From contig BCIJ01000001.1 in NCBI GenBank assembly GCA_001599935.1, positions 684,277 through 748,276 of the forward strand: DNA of 64,000 nucleotides, in the 5' to 3' direction. Origin of the DNA: Holtermannia corniformis (lineage: Eukaryota; Basidiomycota; Tremellomycetes; Holtermanniales). Below the pieces are notes generated by a model, which ran no database searches, had not been told where the DNA came from, and worked only from the letters and a program-made list of their open reading frames with translations. Positions within the stretch are counted from its first letter, which is position 1, and every line of letters starts with the position of its first letter. Position numbers and translations under genes: made by a program. Shown in pieces: positions 1-12,700 of this stretch.

Positions 1-3000
1 TGCGGAAGTAGTAAACCTATCAAGTCAGCATTGGCCTGCAAACAGCGCTAGATGGCACACCTCGAGCAGCTTGGACCGAGTCAAAGCGAGCACCGAGATC
101 CCGATGAGCTTTGTCATGGTGATACCAGAGAATACCTGCGCCATTGTCAACGCGAACCAAAAGTCCACCAGTCAACTCACTGATGGGCCGACATCCACTA
201 ACGCCGTCCACGCTCGCTCGTCGCGCTCTTTCTGTCCTTCCGGTCGATCAAAGTGAAGTCCCTGTCCGGCGCCCATGAAGGCACGAGCAATGTGCGAACA
301 AAACTCGACGGCAATGCCAAGGCTGATGACGAGATTGACGAGTGAGATGGCGTTGAGACTGATGTGCCAGTAGCCCATGATACCCATGACGGATGTGACG
401 GCCAGGAAGCACGTTGCGGTCACGATACCTCCCGTCCGCCATGAGCCGAGCAGCAGTGATACGATCACGAGGATGGCCACGAGTGCCAGTGTCACGACTT
501 CGGTTGCAATGGAGACAATGTGTTCGTACTGTAGAGGTCAGCCAATGACACAGCGCGCTCGTCTTACTCACTTGGTCAAAGAAAACGTAAAACAGAGAAT
601 AGGGGAACACCTTGACTCCTGTTCTCCTTTGGATGTCGGCAGCGACGCGGCGAGCAGCGGCCAAGGCGTTGATAAAGTCGGCTTGTGTCTTGAGAGGAGA
701 ATGGAATGTCCGAAAGTGACTTGCCACAACGGTGGCGTTGTCTTGAGACAAGGTGACCGCCGAGCTGTACGCGGCTTGACCTCCCAAAGGGCAGTTCTCG
801 TCCGTGGGTGAGACGAGCCACTGTTGCAAGTAGCGCATAAAGTCATCACCGGCGGGCAAGCCTTGCATGGTAATGTCCCACGTCTTGCCCTCAAAGCAAG
901 GTTTGCAGAACCGCTCAGACTCGCGCGCCGAGCAGAACACACTCGGGTCATCTTTGCGGACTCGGCAACATGTTTCGAAGGTGGGATTGGTCCATTGCAA
1001 AAAGTCGTCCACCCAGGATGCCGGTGGATTGGAGATGAACGAGCTTTCTGGCCGTTTGCGCTCAGCCTCGAGCGAGTTGGCTACAGAAAGGTCCAGGCAA
1101 GTCGTGAAGCGACCGCAGAGCTGTTGCTGACCCTCGCGCGATGCGACGTCGCCACCTTCGGTAACGAAGTAGACTGGAGGACCGACATCTAGATACGCAT
1201 CCACGGCGTCAAAGTACGGTACGAGGTACGAATCGGACGGCAGAGCCAACCTCTGATCTGATATATTCGTCAGATGCTGTCATTCAAGCTGACAGAACGT
1301 ACCCAGTCCCAGCGTCACTCTCTGGATGCCAACAATGGCAAAGAGGAAGATGCCACCGAATAGTGCGAGAACGGCTTGCTTGACCTCTTGGCGTAACAGG
1401 AATGGCGCGTAGTACTTGCGCATGAAACGAGCGACAATACCCTCTCCGGAAGCTGGCACGGCGTCGTACAGCCCGATAGGCGGCCGAAGGCGGACACACG
1501 GGAAGCAATCCATGCGGGTTGACTGTCTCGTTAGCTGGTACCTAAGATTGACGGCGGTGACGCACCTCGACTCGACGCAAATCCAAGGCCATGGCACTGA
1601 CGAATACGGTGACTTGCATGACGGCGCCCAAAAAGACGCTACCAGCAGCGTAGATTGCGAAGTTACGCACGGCTGGCATCGGCACCAGTGCACCAAGACC
1701 AAAAGCCACGACCTCAGTCACTGAACTGAGCAAGATCGACGGGCCCATCCTGGCCAGCGCCCTGGCAACACGCTCCTCAGGAATCAGACGTGAACTGCCT
1801 GGCGCATCATCTTCGAGCGAGTCGTGCTGGGATCCGTCCAATGCCCCTTGACTGGCGATGCCTGTAGCGCTCGGGCCGTGTAAGGAGTTTTGACGATCCA
1901 GCTCGTGGACGAGAATGAAGACGTTGTCTACACCGACGGCTAGCACCAGGAATGGGATTACTTCCGCAATGATAAGCGTCACTCGAACGCCGAGGAGGGA
2001 AAAGAGGCCGACAGATGATGAGACGGCAATGAGGACGATGGAGATGCCGAATAGCCCCAAGGAGAACTTTGAGTTGATTGACAGTAGAGCCGGCAGCAAG
2101 TCGCCCAGGCGATCGCGTGAGGGCGATGTGGTGGGTGGGTAATCAGCTGCTGGCGCGTTCAGGATGCGCACCAGCACGGCCAGGCGTCGCAAGCCAGCCC
2201 AAAGTGCGGCCAAGATGCCGTTCTCGCCAATGATCAAGTGCGACGGTATGCCACCACCAAGAGTCAGGGAGATGTAGAGGAACATGACAAGGTAGCTTGT
2301 CACGACGATTTTGACGTCGGTATTGGTGCTCTGATGCTGGTTAGTGACTCGATGCCCCTCCGGGCGAATCACTCACCTTGTTCAATTCCTCTTCCAAGCT
2401 AACCCCGGTAGAGTAGGCCAAGACAACCCCTGCTTCTGCCGTAGCGTGCTTCGCAGTCGTTGTCAGGTACTGTCGCAGAGTCCTTTCCCACTCCTCGGTC
2501 TTGGCAATGACCGCTGGATCTTCCGAGTTTGCCACGACGTAGGTGATCACCAGGCTTTTCGCATTCAGCCATTCACCCTGTGCACCTCCGAGCACCAATT
2601 TCGGGTCGATGGGCTGCCCAAAGTCCGGAAGACACTCGCCTGGACGGGCGGCGCAGTCCGTCAGTCGCTCAGCCCAGCCATCCTCGCCCCATTCTGACAT
2701 ATCCGTCCCAAACCAGGCGGAGACTGATTGGATGACACACGGAGTTTCTGGGCCAGCAGGAGCGAAGCACACGTCGGACAGAGTATAGCCGTTGGGCGAT
2801 TTGAGGGCATAAATCTCGTCTTCGTGTTTGAGCCACCAGTCGAGCGTTGCGAATGAGAGGACGGGGGTTGGTGGTGGCAAAGCTTGAGAGTTTATGGATA
2901 ACAGATCGTCTGCAGTCGAGTATGTTGGTGGAGCACCCATCACGAAGATCTGTTGAGGTCGGTAGAACGGCCCGAACGTATCGTCGAAGAATTGCTTCTC

Positions 3001-4376
3001 ACTTGCCGAAGCACTGCCGGGTGACACCCAAAGCCGCACTGGGTCGGTTTCGACAGCAAAGAACCGCCAACCGATATTGAGAGCAGCAACAACTACAGCG
3101 GTGAGCGCAAAAGTCTCGACTGCATCACCGCGTCAGCCGTCGGTCAGATTGCGCCAGCCCACTCACTTGGCCGCCGCGCGCACGTCCATCCAAGACGGTA
3201 GAAGAATTTGCGCAAGACAACATTGACCTTGTTCTGCTTCGGCTGAAGTTGTTCCATAGGATCGAGCAAGCTCGCTCCTCGTCCCAGGCGATAATTACTA
3301 GGGCCTGAATCGGCATCGACATCGCCGTGGCTGGAATCGCCACGGCCTACCAATCCATCGATGCCGTGCGTCGACGACGTACCAGACTGCGTATGTGAAT
3401 GACCATTGAGACCCGTTGGAGAGAGTGGGGGATCGGAGAGCAAAGCCACCCGTTCGTATCGCTTTTGTCGATGTCTGACGGATAGCTTCCACGAGTAGGC
3501 AGACAGGCCAAACAAGATGGCGACAGAGTAGATGATGAGGAGGGAGAAGGTCAGACAGGACACTGCACCAACCGTACATTGCGGTGAATTGGGTGATCGG
3601 GGCGGGGCAACGTAGGGCAGGGTAGCACAAATGTCGGGGCAGTCGACACATGTGCACTTGGAGATTAGCGCGGGATCCGCACAATTGAGCGGTTGACGAG
3701 TAAGGGGAGTGATGTCGTCTGGTGGCAGAGGTGCAGACTCGTCCGTACCAGGAAACGAGATTTGGAAGGGAGATCCAAGGCCGGGCCGGACGTCGCCCAT
3801 ATATTTGAGGAACATGGAGGCGTTCTTCGCCCCGCCGCCGATTAGCTCCATCGCGAATCCGTTGGTTGCCCCAAATTGCACGTCTTTGCAGCTACTATAG
3901 AAGCCTTGCTTGAAGTCATCGCCGACAAAGTAGTTGACCTCCTTGACCGCGTCCTCGCCGCTCGAAGTCTTTTGAACAGAGACGACATCAAGGAAGGTTG
4001 ATTGATCCGGTGAGCAGGTAAAGTCGCAATAGAAAGATCTGAAGTTGTTGACGCATGCCGGACAAGAGGCGATCAAGGGTGCTGCTTGTTGCAGGGAGTC
4101 GTGTAGTGTCTCGAGTTGGTTTTGAGTACAGCACACGGTTGAAGGGATTTCCCATGCCGGCCCGCACACGGCACCGAGCAAGTCTCTGAACTCATCGCTG
4201 TCAAGCTGCCATAGTCAGCTCTGTGCAGGCTCCATTAGCAAACGCACCTCTTTCGCGTCTCCGTCGTCGGGGCATGGCAGCTCGGCCCCAAACATGCCCT
4301 TTCGCCCACAGCTGCCACGCATCGCACAGACGCCCGGCCCGCGGCGCGGCTTGGTCGAGGTCGCCATTGCAGCCAT
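1..4376 (-). CDS. NCR1: NPC1-type sterol transporter (Ncr1), 3' partial
   Basis: Membrane protein that takes sterol from luminal NPC2 and moves it through the vacuolar/lysosomal membrane. Nine exons can be read on the minus strand: 4376-4248, 4205-3167, 3119-2377, 2336-1566, 1522-1304, 1257-572, 528-181, 135-61 and 16-1. They sum to exactly 1,342 codons in one frame. Exons 1-2 give the Cys-rich N-terminal sterol-binding domain (CAMRGSCGRKGMFGAELPC, then CPACVNNFRSFYCDFTCSP). Exon 4 carries the sterol-sensing domain, including VGVDNVFILVHELDRQ. Exons 6-8 carry the second luminal domain and the last membrane block, including GITMTKLIGISVLALT. The final residues lie beyond base 1. The ATG at 4376 gives no hydrophobic signal peptide although the family has one, so a further 5' exon may be missing. 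Family identity is certain; only the two ends are open. Confidence 0.94.
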
Positions 4377-4780
4377 GACTACTATCGCTCAAGATGCGAT
4401 GAGATATCTTGAATAGGACAATGGATGCCGAGCGAGAGGCTTCGAGTCTGTGCAGCGATTCAGGGTGGCGAAACGCGACTTGCACGATCGCGCAGCCCGT
4501 GAGTGATCACGCGACACCGCGCTCTAGGCTGATGATGGATGGTTTGCTAACCTTGGAAGCTGTCGATGTCTGCGCGGTTCACCAGAGTCTCTAGAGCCAA
4601 CAGACAGGGCGAGCGTAGGGACCGAGCGGTGCGTGACGCTTGGGCCGCACGTGACATCACTCTATCCTCCTTTGTGGCACTTGAAGCGCCGATTCCCACC
4701 GTTTGTCGGACATTCGTTACCACAAGAACTCGCATAGCTAATGTCCTAGATACAGCATTGTCGCCTCAACTACGCCCTAC
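4377..4780. other. Upstream region of the NPC1 gene
   Basis: No convincing coding exon is seen. It should hold the NPC1 promoter and possibly a missing signal-peptide exon. A CACGTG palindrome lies at 4648-4653. Confidence 0.4.
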
Positions 4781-5353
4781 TCACTGCGGGGTCGAGCACC
4801 TGCTTCCCCCCGTTCCATTGCTCACCACACTCGGGCGCCGCTTGCAATGCCCTGACGATCGCCTTCGCCCAGGCGACAGCTTGCACACCCCTGGTCCAAA
4901 CCACACCGAGACTACCTCTGACGCCGACCACTCTGCTTCCAAGTCGTACACTTTGCTCGCTTTGTCTTGATCTGAGTGCTTGTCGTGGGCTGTAGCCGGT
5001 GCACGGCGGAAACCTCTTGGAGGGATCAAGTCGAGGTTATCGCGAACTAGCCACCATGTATCTTCTGTCCGACTCTTAAAGTCCCTGAGCGAGTCTATGT
5101 GGGCGGGATTGTACCCTGGCACGGCTGGGTACGCGTTCAAGACGGTCTGTATGGTTGCGTGGAGGTTGACGAGTCGGTCCAGTAGTGCCAGGCTGTGGCC
5201 ATGCCGCGCCCCGATGCCAGTGATGGGTTCTAGATTTGTCGCTGCACGCTTCATTGGACGTGTGCGTGCCGTGGTCTGCCGTGGAGGCGAGCCTGACAAT
5301 ACGTGCATGGTTGTCGTGGCGACGATCGAGCACACGACGTTCGGCTCCTTCAC
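4781..5353 (-). CDS. Hypothetical 190-aa ORF
   Basis: A single uninterrupted frame with no family I recognise. The middle part, around residues 50-115, has ordinary protein composition (SLALLDRLVNLHATIQTVL, then a Trp-containing charged stretch), while the C-terminal third is Ser/Arg-rich and looks less natural. The start chosen is the first ATG (MKEPNVVC). Its first 20 residues are mildly hydrophobic but not a clear signal peptide. Overlapping open frames exist on the plus strand, so this may be a chance ORF or an exon of a gene whose other exons I cannot define. Low confidence. Confidence 0.3.
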   Translation of the reverse strand: MKEPNVVCSIVATTTMHVLSGSPPRQTTARTRPMKRAATNLEPITGIGARHGHSLALLDRLVNLHATIQTVLNAYPAVPGYNPAHIDSLRDFKSRTEDTWWLVRDNLDLIPPRGFRRAPATAHDKHSDQDKASKVYDLEAEWSASEVVSVWFGPGVCKLSPGRRRSSGHCKRRPSVVSNGTGGSRCSTPQ

Positions 5354-7057
5354 TTGCGATGACGAGATGAGATTGTCCTCTAAGCGCGAGCGGAGAAGTT
5401 TCGGTCCGTGGCACTAGCCAGTAGGTCTACGCAGGTGGCGGTGGGATGATAGGTGAGGGATGATTCAGCAGCTGATGAAGATACAAAAAGTGTGATGCAG
5501 TGCGTGTCAGCTGAGCAGTGCTCCAGATGTCTCGATCCATCTGAGTGGTACTGTATCCCCCGCGAACGAACCTCTTATTTGAAGCCATCGCCACCGGTCT
5601 CGTGCAGCTTGAGGTGAAGGCGCCGTTCGAAGGCAAGTTGGCGTTATCCTAAAGGAAGCCGGATATACCCCGGCATTCGTTCGGGTATACCGTCGCCTTC
5701 CGTGCTGTACGGCCAAGCACAACGGGAGCGATAAGCCGCAATGAGAGGTGAGCGCCTATGTAAGGGAACGCATCACGCTGCCAATACGCGCTCAACGCGA
5801 AGGCCGCCGTAAAGCGCATACGGTCGGCGATCGCCTTCGCATGGTCGAAAGACCATCTGGTGAGCTGCATCTCTTCACTGTAAGGGACGCCACTTGGCGG
5901 TGGCGATAGAAGTTGCTCGGGTGTACGATGGTTATAATCCGAGTTTGCCGCACATCTCTTGTCTGCGACGGTCCGCAGTCATTCCAAAGCGAAGTAGGCC
6001 AGAGTCGAAGAACAACAATAGCCTCCGGGGCGCCATCTCGCAGAACAGCGGTCAAGCATGGTCTCAAAGCCCTGCAAAAGAGCTGAATCCAGGTGCTGGT
6101 TTGACTGTTTACAGTCAAGGTTAGTCACCCGACTTCTACCGATGGAGCAGTGGACAATGGAGGCCATTCAGAATCTTGCGACGCCAACACCGAACCATGA
6201 CTACCTTTCCTTGGCAGTCGTACGCGCCAAACAGGATAATGACCAATCTCGTTGCTGACGTTGCAAAGCACCCAACATCCCTTGAAGCTGGTCTTCGTCC
6301 TCTGCCGATTGAAGTTCCCCCTCCACGTCGTAGGAGCTGACTGTCAGTCAGGTCCGAACCTACACTCACACGAAGCATACCATAGTGTCAGAGAGAGAGA
6401 AGATTGTACATAGGCGAAAGCTGTACAATCGGTCTAGACACTCGCCGCTGACCCCCTCTGGCTTCTAAACACCTAAACACCGCAAATGCCGAAGCCTAAC
6501 CCCTACACATAGCACATCTGCCGAGTGGCGGTTTCAAGTGTAGCAAACGTTGTTTATATTCGTATCTCTTTGCCCAGTGCAGCTCGCTTGTTGATATCTT
6601 CTGCACAGGGTGTACTGAAGCTGCGCGCATATGTCCATGTGACTAGACGCCTCTGTTAGCACTTGGAGTAACTGGATGCTGCAGAACGCGTTTTTCAACA
6701 ACAAAAAGTACGGGTGCACGAGTCGTCAAGCATTTCTGATCATTCAAGGCTGTGAGACCACTTGAGTGAATCCAGTATTTATGACCCGTAGAGTAGAGCA
6801 CCTGAATTGGAAGCGAACTGGAGCGCGGAGTGACAGGGTCAAAAACGCTCACTTTGCACCAGGTTCACATTATAAAACTCTTGAAACTTTGACATGGCGC
6901 TTGCCACAGTTGACGTACTTTCATTGCTGTGTGAACAACAACCCTATCTGAAACGAAGTTTGACGAGAGAATCCACGATGACCTGTTACTTCTCCATCTC
7001 CACGATGCTGGCGTCGTGGAGATTGATCATGGAAAACTGACTACCCCTACTGCACAG
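5354..7057. other. Gene-poor 1.7-kb stretch
   Basis: Only short open frames on both strands, none longer than about 110 codons and none with a recognisable motif. An imperfect inverted repeat (GATATACCCCG / CGGGTATACC) lies at 5662-5691. The last 190 bp may contain degraded 5' sequence of the small-family copy that follows: a short frame from 6893 starts MALATVDVLSLLCEQQPYL. No RNA gene was seen. Confidence 0.4.
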
Positions 7058-7322
7058 CCGGCGACTCTACGGGCACCATAATTTCGGCGATGAGGACTGT
7101 CTGGAGCGACCACATGATGCCCCGGCTCAGTCGGTACAAGCTCGACACTTGGATGACTACGGTCCAGCAAAAGGGAGGGAACAGAACTTGAGCGAGGCCG
7201 CTCAAGAGACGGTACTCGAAGAGCTCAAGTCGATGGATCACACCCTCTGCGGGACTAACGAGATCACGTATGACAACTATTCTGCCGAGGACAGGCACTA
7301 TGAGGCATTTCTGCACGCTTAA
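7058..7322 (+). pseudogene. Small unknown family, copy A (frame-broken)
   Basis: A fragment related to the sequences at 7340-7779 and 29511-29837. It follows an intron-like acceptor (CTGAC branch, then CAG at 7055-7057). The first frame reads ISAMRTVWSDHMMPRLSRY and continues to a W-M-x5-K-G block near 7165. There the first frame soon stops, while the -1 frame continues with a family-like C-terminus (LSEAAQETVLEELKSMDHTL) to TAA at 7320. Core identity with copy B is 16 of 32 residues. Function unknown. Either a damaged gene, a base-calling error in a short homopolymer (AAAAGGGAGGG), or a programmed frameshift. Confidence 0.5.
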
Positions 7323-7339
7323 GGATAAGAATTCGATGT

Positions 7340-7779
7340 ATGTGTGTCGCAGATGCCAAAAATCTCACACGCTGTGCTTCCTTTGCTCAAGCGGTACTCA
7401 AAGAAGACATACAAGAGGTCTTTCAATCCACCACCTTCTCTCGGGGCACGACTTCATCCACCTCGACCTGGACCATGTCGGAATTCAGCCAGCTCGAAGA
7501 CCTTGATTCCGGGAGCTCAGTAGACGATCTTCTGACAGCGATGAGAGACGTCTGGCGCAATTACATGGTACCGAGCCTGACATTAAGAAAGCTCAATACT
7601 TGGATGGCGACGATTGAAATCAAGGGGAAAGAGTTGGGGGACTGGATGAGACTGCGAAGCAGCGTGTGTACGATGGCCTTAATTCCCTTGAGGGCGAACT
7701 CAGAGGGAATGACAGGACCGTGCTCGATGAGTACTTCGAGCGAGAGAGACAGTGTTGGCGTCGACAAGGCAATGCATGA
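7340..7779 (+). pseudogene. Small unknown family, copy B (frame-broken)
   Basis: Tandem neighbour of copy A. From about 7474 the frame reads MSEFSQLEDLDSGSSVDDLL, then the family core (AMRDVWRNYMVPSLTLRKL, then TWM-x5-KGKEL). At a GGGGG run near 7636-7640 the family similarity moves to the -1 frame (DETAKQRVYDGLNSLEGELR) and ends at TGA 7777-7779. The break is in the same place, relative to the protein, as in copy A. The upstream part (7340-7470) has no counterpart in the other copies, so the true start is uncertain. Function unknown: small, charged, no signal peptide or membrane segment seen. Confidence 0.5.
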
Positions 7780-7813
7780 GCGATGCAATGCATAGTCGTA
7801 GGAGATCGATCGC

Positions 7814-9466
7814 TCACATGCCCGAGCCAATCCCGCGCGCCCACTGTTCGTCGGAAGACGTCTCGACGAGCATGAGGGTCTACGACATGTGTCAGTGTCA
7901 GCGCTTGTATCCCTATCGCTTGCTCACCTCGGGCTTGAAAGGCCACATTTCGAAAGCCTTCACGACCGTCGCCCACTCATCGGCCGTAAAAGTCCTCGGT
8001 AATCTCGAAGCCTCGACGCCGTGGACACGCCACGCCTTTGGCGGTTTCTCAATCAGGGCCAACAGGTTCTCCGCGCCCGGTCCCAAGATTGCGATGCCCT
8101 GTTCGAGCGGTTTCGCATTCTGCACAAACAGGTTCCGAAGCACATAGTCCCACGCATCCTTGGACACCTTTGTGATCGGGCTATGAATCCGTGGGGTGAG
8201 GGAGATGCCGACGAGGGCAGGTCTTGCGAGCGCCGTTTTGGCAGAGGTGAATTTGTAGGGGTGGAAGTCGGGCCCGAACGTCTCTGTTGAACATGGGATT
8301 GAAAAGGGATACGGCTGGGGAGGAGGCGGGGGCGGTGGGGCTTCGGCGTTGGTTTTCTTGCCGCGTCTCGAAGGGGCTGGAGTGGGTTTGGGAATGGGTG
8401 CAGAGTGCCGGTAGTCCCGTCGCTGGATGCGAACGGGGATAGTCGATGTCAATTTGGTATCAAGGTGGTAGGGCGGCAGGAGGGTTGTCTCGCACAGAGC
8501 GGCGGTCAGGACTGATAGCTTGCAGTTTGCCCGTGAGTCGGGCTGCGCGATCAGTCGCTGGAGGCGTGTCAGCAGTAATAATACCAAGAGAATGATGCTT
8601 ACATCAAACAGTGACGGGCTGACGAGTAAGTCTAGCCGGACGCGGCCAAATGAGAAAAGCCATGTGCGGCGCGGAATACACGCGATCCACTGCGAGACGA
8701 GTTGTTCGCCTACGTTCGAGTCTGGAATCTGCGAGACAAAGCGGAGATTCGGCGATGGGCCCTCCCAAGGTTGTGTAATGACTTCGGGTGTTGGCTCGCC
8801 GGCGAAGATGGGGTGAAGCAGGAGTTGGTTCCATGTGTCCCAATCATATGCGGAGGATGGGAGGAGGTACAACGACGGGTCGTGGGTGGAGTGCAGAAGA
8901 TGTGCAGGACCCAGAAACGGGATGCAGGCTTCTGTCGATGGGCCAGGTCCAGGCGGAGGGCTTGTCGCCATCCCCTCTGCGATGGGGCCGGGCTCGTCCA
9001 ACACCTCACTCGTCTTTGGTTTCCTTGGCCTGCCCCGCTTCCTGACCGTCTTGTCCGTACCAGTCTGCTTCTCCCTGATTGACTGTGATATCCCTGCCTC
9101 GAGCTTGCCAAAAGCCCTCGTCTCCGCCTCGGTGATATCATCCGTACTGAACGCAAGTCCATTTGGATGCGTTGCGAGGTGAGCTGACGGTTCCATTGCG
9201 ATCAGTCGCTTTGGTCCATGCTTCAACAATGCTCGCGTGAGCATCCCAGGTCCAGTATATGGCTCCAAGACGACCTCATCGCTCTGGATGCCTAGTTCGG
9301 CGGCGAACGCTTCGCAGTGTGCTGGGTTGGCTAGAGCGACTCGGTTCGGGGTCAGCCGAGGATTGAGTGGTGAACTGAGTGAGTAGGATGGTTTTGGGAA
9401 CGCTGTACTCCATGTTGATCGTGGAGGGAGTGGTGGGAGAGCATACCGCAGTGCGCTCGCCCGCAT
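7814..9466 (-). CDS. MTF1: Mitochondrial transcription factor 1-like (rRNA adenine dimethylase fold)
   Basis: Predicted mitochondrial RNA-polymerase specificity factor of the mtTFB/KsgA superfamily, which helps the single-subunit polymerase open promoters. Two exons: 9466-7928 and 7879-7814, ending TLMLVETSSDEQW...GSGM. The N-terminus (MRASALRYALPPLPPRSTW) is Arg/Ser-rich without acids, as in a mitochondrial presequence. The SAM-fold motif I is at residues ~58-80 (VVLEPYTGPGMLTRALLKHG), followed by LIAMEPS for motif II. A lysine- and proline-rich insert (about 145-160, KTVRKRGRPRKPK, with an AT-hook-like GRP core) is not typical of the yeast protein. Length, about 535 aa, is longer than yeast Mtf1 (341 aa). 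A true dimethyltransferase is possible but less likely given the diverged motif. Confidence 0.8.
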
Positions 9467-9797
9467 GGTTTCTGTTGCAAGCTAAGTGCGAATTGTCGGA
9501 AATCTCAAACTACAGGCACAATGTTAGCCAGCTGCTACCGATTGCTACGGGCTCTAGCAATTGCCTAGCATTTCGCGAGCAGTGATTCCAGTCCGTGCGT
9601 GTTTCATTCGGTTCCGGCGGCGCATTGTTCCTCCAGCACCAGCTCTACAACGCGAAAGCGCAAGGAGAAAGGTCAGCAAGGTCGACGGTGCTCGCACGCG
9701 CTGCCTGGTATCGCCGAGTGTTGTCTGTGGTCCGCCAGCGTCGGTGGCAATCTGCTTGCTTCCCTGCCAAAGGGCCAGCAACGCAACGTCGTTCACC

Positions 9798-12700
9798 ATG
9801 GGACAGCTCACCGGTCAGTGTTGACTCGTACAAAGTGTAGAATTGCCTGCTCACCGATAGCCACAGCATCAAGCGCCGCACCCATCTACCTCGCACCTCG
9901 CTCAGCCAACGCTCTGATCTCTGACCTCCGGCCAACCCAACTACACCCTCAAGCCCTTCACTACCTCAACCTTCTTCTCGACGAGCTCGTAATTCTTCTC
10001 GTACACCACGCTCGGTCCCTCAACACCGAGCACATTAAACACGCCGCACTCGACTCCGTGTTCGCGGCCGATGGAGGGGCCAGAGCGCTAGGAAGGACGG
10101 CCGTGTCGGAAGCAGAAGTTGAACTGAGGAGTTGGGCGGCTGCTCGGCCTGAAATGATTGGGCTTGAAGGTAATGAGACGGGTGTGCTGGGTGGAGAGTT
10201 CCCGTACGATGCGGCGGTTGCGTTGCTGAGGTGCAAGATTGTGGCCTTCTCGGTGAGTGCATGGATCCCGCTAGCCACGACATCCTTGAAGCTTGAGGCC
10301 CGATCGCAGAGAGGTGTGCTGCTGCTGGAATGCTGTTGGCCAAGCTACTTGTGGACGGTTTCCACTGATCGTTGATCTATCACATCGAGGTGTTGAGTAG
10401 TTGTGGCGTTTTGTGCATGGTAGTGCTTTGCCACTCCTGCTTTACTGAGCCGCTTCATATCACTGGATCTGGTCCGTGGTGATTGTTGATGCTCAGTGTC
10501 CGCAGTAGCGGCAATCCCGGTCGGCTGTGCTCGGCCAGGCAAGCGTTTCACTATTGTCGGGGCCGACGTCCAAGCGTGCTGATCGCCCTGAAACCAAACT
10601 CTGCCGCTCCAGGCGCCGCCAACAGCACCCTCGTTTTGATCCATCATGTTCGGCTGCGACCGCACTACAACTTGCAGACTGACACTCCATCGTAGACTCT
10701 GGCATCGCAAACGACGCAACCAGACCACGACGCAAGACTCATTCTAGCCTGGTCACAGGCCGGTGGCGATCCGGCTGAGAACGTGTGGGCACCGCCGAGT
10801 CTCTACATCACTGCTATCCTCGAGTAAGTCCCAGTCTTGTCTTTGCTGTCTACGTCTTTACGGCGAATCGTCGGCGATCGGCGATCGACCGCAGGAAAGC
10901 CCACATGCTGCCCTCCTCCTTCCGTCACAAAAGGACCCCAACGGCACCCCTTTGTTCTACGTAACCCACCTTGTCCAGGCTAAAGCTGACGACGCGCTCT
11001 TGTTAGACAAATCTGCGAGCATATCCTCGCCAACGTTGGGCGTGTCGTTGCGCGAGACTCATCGATTGCGGTTGCGACTTTGCACGATTTGTTTGTAGCG
11101 CTCTGTGAGGACGAGAACATCTGGGGCCTGTTCAAAGGAATGGAGGGTGAGTTGGTATTCCCCCGTCAGCTTCGCAAACTGATCTGAGACCTCTAGTCAA
11201 AACATCAATGGAGAACGCCATGCGGGCGTCAGACCGTCACCGGCGGACGCAGAGTAAACCAAGCGCCAGTACCGAGACTTCACAAATGTCAAGCTCGGTC
11301 TCGCACAACTCGCTCCCATCGGCATCAGGCAGCGGTCGCCAGCTGAGCCATCGCAGCCCATCACTCGATTCCGTCGCCATCAATCAACGCCCTGGCAAGA
11401 AGACGAGTCTGACAAGTAATGGGGCACGCCCATCTACCGATTCCCAGCAAGGGATTGGACACCTTGCGCGTGCTGGCGCTCACACGCCACCACAATCGAG
11501 GGGGATCAGGGGCATCATTGGTGGTGGCAAGCATGAACGCACGCCGAGTGTCTTGAGTTCGAATACGCGATCGATGCTTGGCGCCTTCCATGATACGTAT
11601 GGCGATCATGCGAATGAGCATGACAAGGAGAATGAAGAGGAGTTTGATGCGCTCGTGAGGAGCGGAGAGACGGTCAAGGTCAGCTTGACTCCGAGCAGGT
11701 TGAAGAACTTTGAGGTGAGTCTCGACGTTAGTAACGATATTCTTCGTCTGATAATCGGATCAGTCGGGTGGTCAGCGAGCCACCGCGCCCACGGCAGTGG
11801 CGGCGCCGACGCGTACTCGCGGCAACTCGCAGTCGTCGACTTCGGCAGCGGCTCAGAGGGATCCGACGACGCGCAGCTCACCAACTGCAACACCTCGTCT
11901 CACATCCCCACGCAGTAGCCCCAAAGTCTCTTCCTCCCCCTCCGTCGGCGGTGGAGCCAACCGCATGATCCCGCGGGATACCCCCATCAAGGAAGACGAG
12001 GTCGATGACGAGGATGCCGACCTGTTCGGCGCCAAGCCCAAGCGTCGCAAGGAGAGCCTTGTTGAATTATTGAACTCTGATCCGCCTTGGAAGGAGCCGG
12101 ACGCAGGGTCGCCCGCGCCACCATCAAGTTTTCCTCGGACCACTGTTGCACCCCCAGCGCGCTCCTCGGGCAAGGCGGCTGCCATGATGGGCGGTGGGCC
12201 AATGATGGGTGCTGGCCCATCTCTGGGTCGGTCTGCTAGTCAATCCAAATTGCAGCCAAGGGACGACTACAAATCTCCCTTGGACAACGAAGATGACTTC
12301 ACTTTCGGCGATCGGCCCAAGAAAAAGTCATCCGCACGCGAGCTCATGGACTTTTTGGAGAACACGCCACCACCGCCGACTACGGTCGCAACCAGTACGG
12401 CGAGTATGGCAAGCCAGCAATCGATCGGGCGGAGGGAAAGCCACAGTCGGTTCAAGAGTCTGGTGTCAAAGTTCACTAGCGGCAAGGAGAAGGACAGGGA
12501 TGGCAAAGCCTCGCCTTCCTCAGCAACACACCCTCAACTCCAGCTTGGTGCACCGATCAGCGGTACACCCGCACCAATCCGCAAGCAGCGCTCGGCCTAC
12601 AATGTTCGAGGACCCACTACGATGGCCCCGTCGCCGCCGATTTCGCGACAGGTTACGACCTTGAGTGAGCGCAAGGGCTCAGCAGGTAGTGCAATGCCAA

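Noticed and set aside
5662..5691. Inverted repeat GATATACCCCG / CGGGTATACC
   Set aside because: Imperfect (mismatch plus bulge), isolated, with no adjacent gene to give it meaning.
5649..5870. 73-codon minus-strand ORF with hydrophobic patches (FPYIGAHLSLRLIAPVVLG)
   Set aside because: Too short, no splice partners or family features, and overlapping frames of similar length exist on the same strand.
7270..7506. Plus-strand ORF beginning in copy A with CRRCQKSHTLCFLC, zinc-finger-like
   Set aside because: It overlaps the end of copy A and the start of copy B in another frame, and the Cys pattern is not continued.
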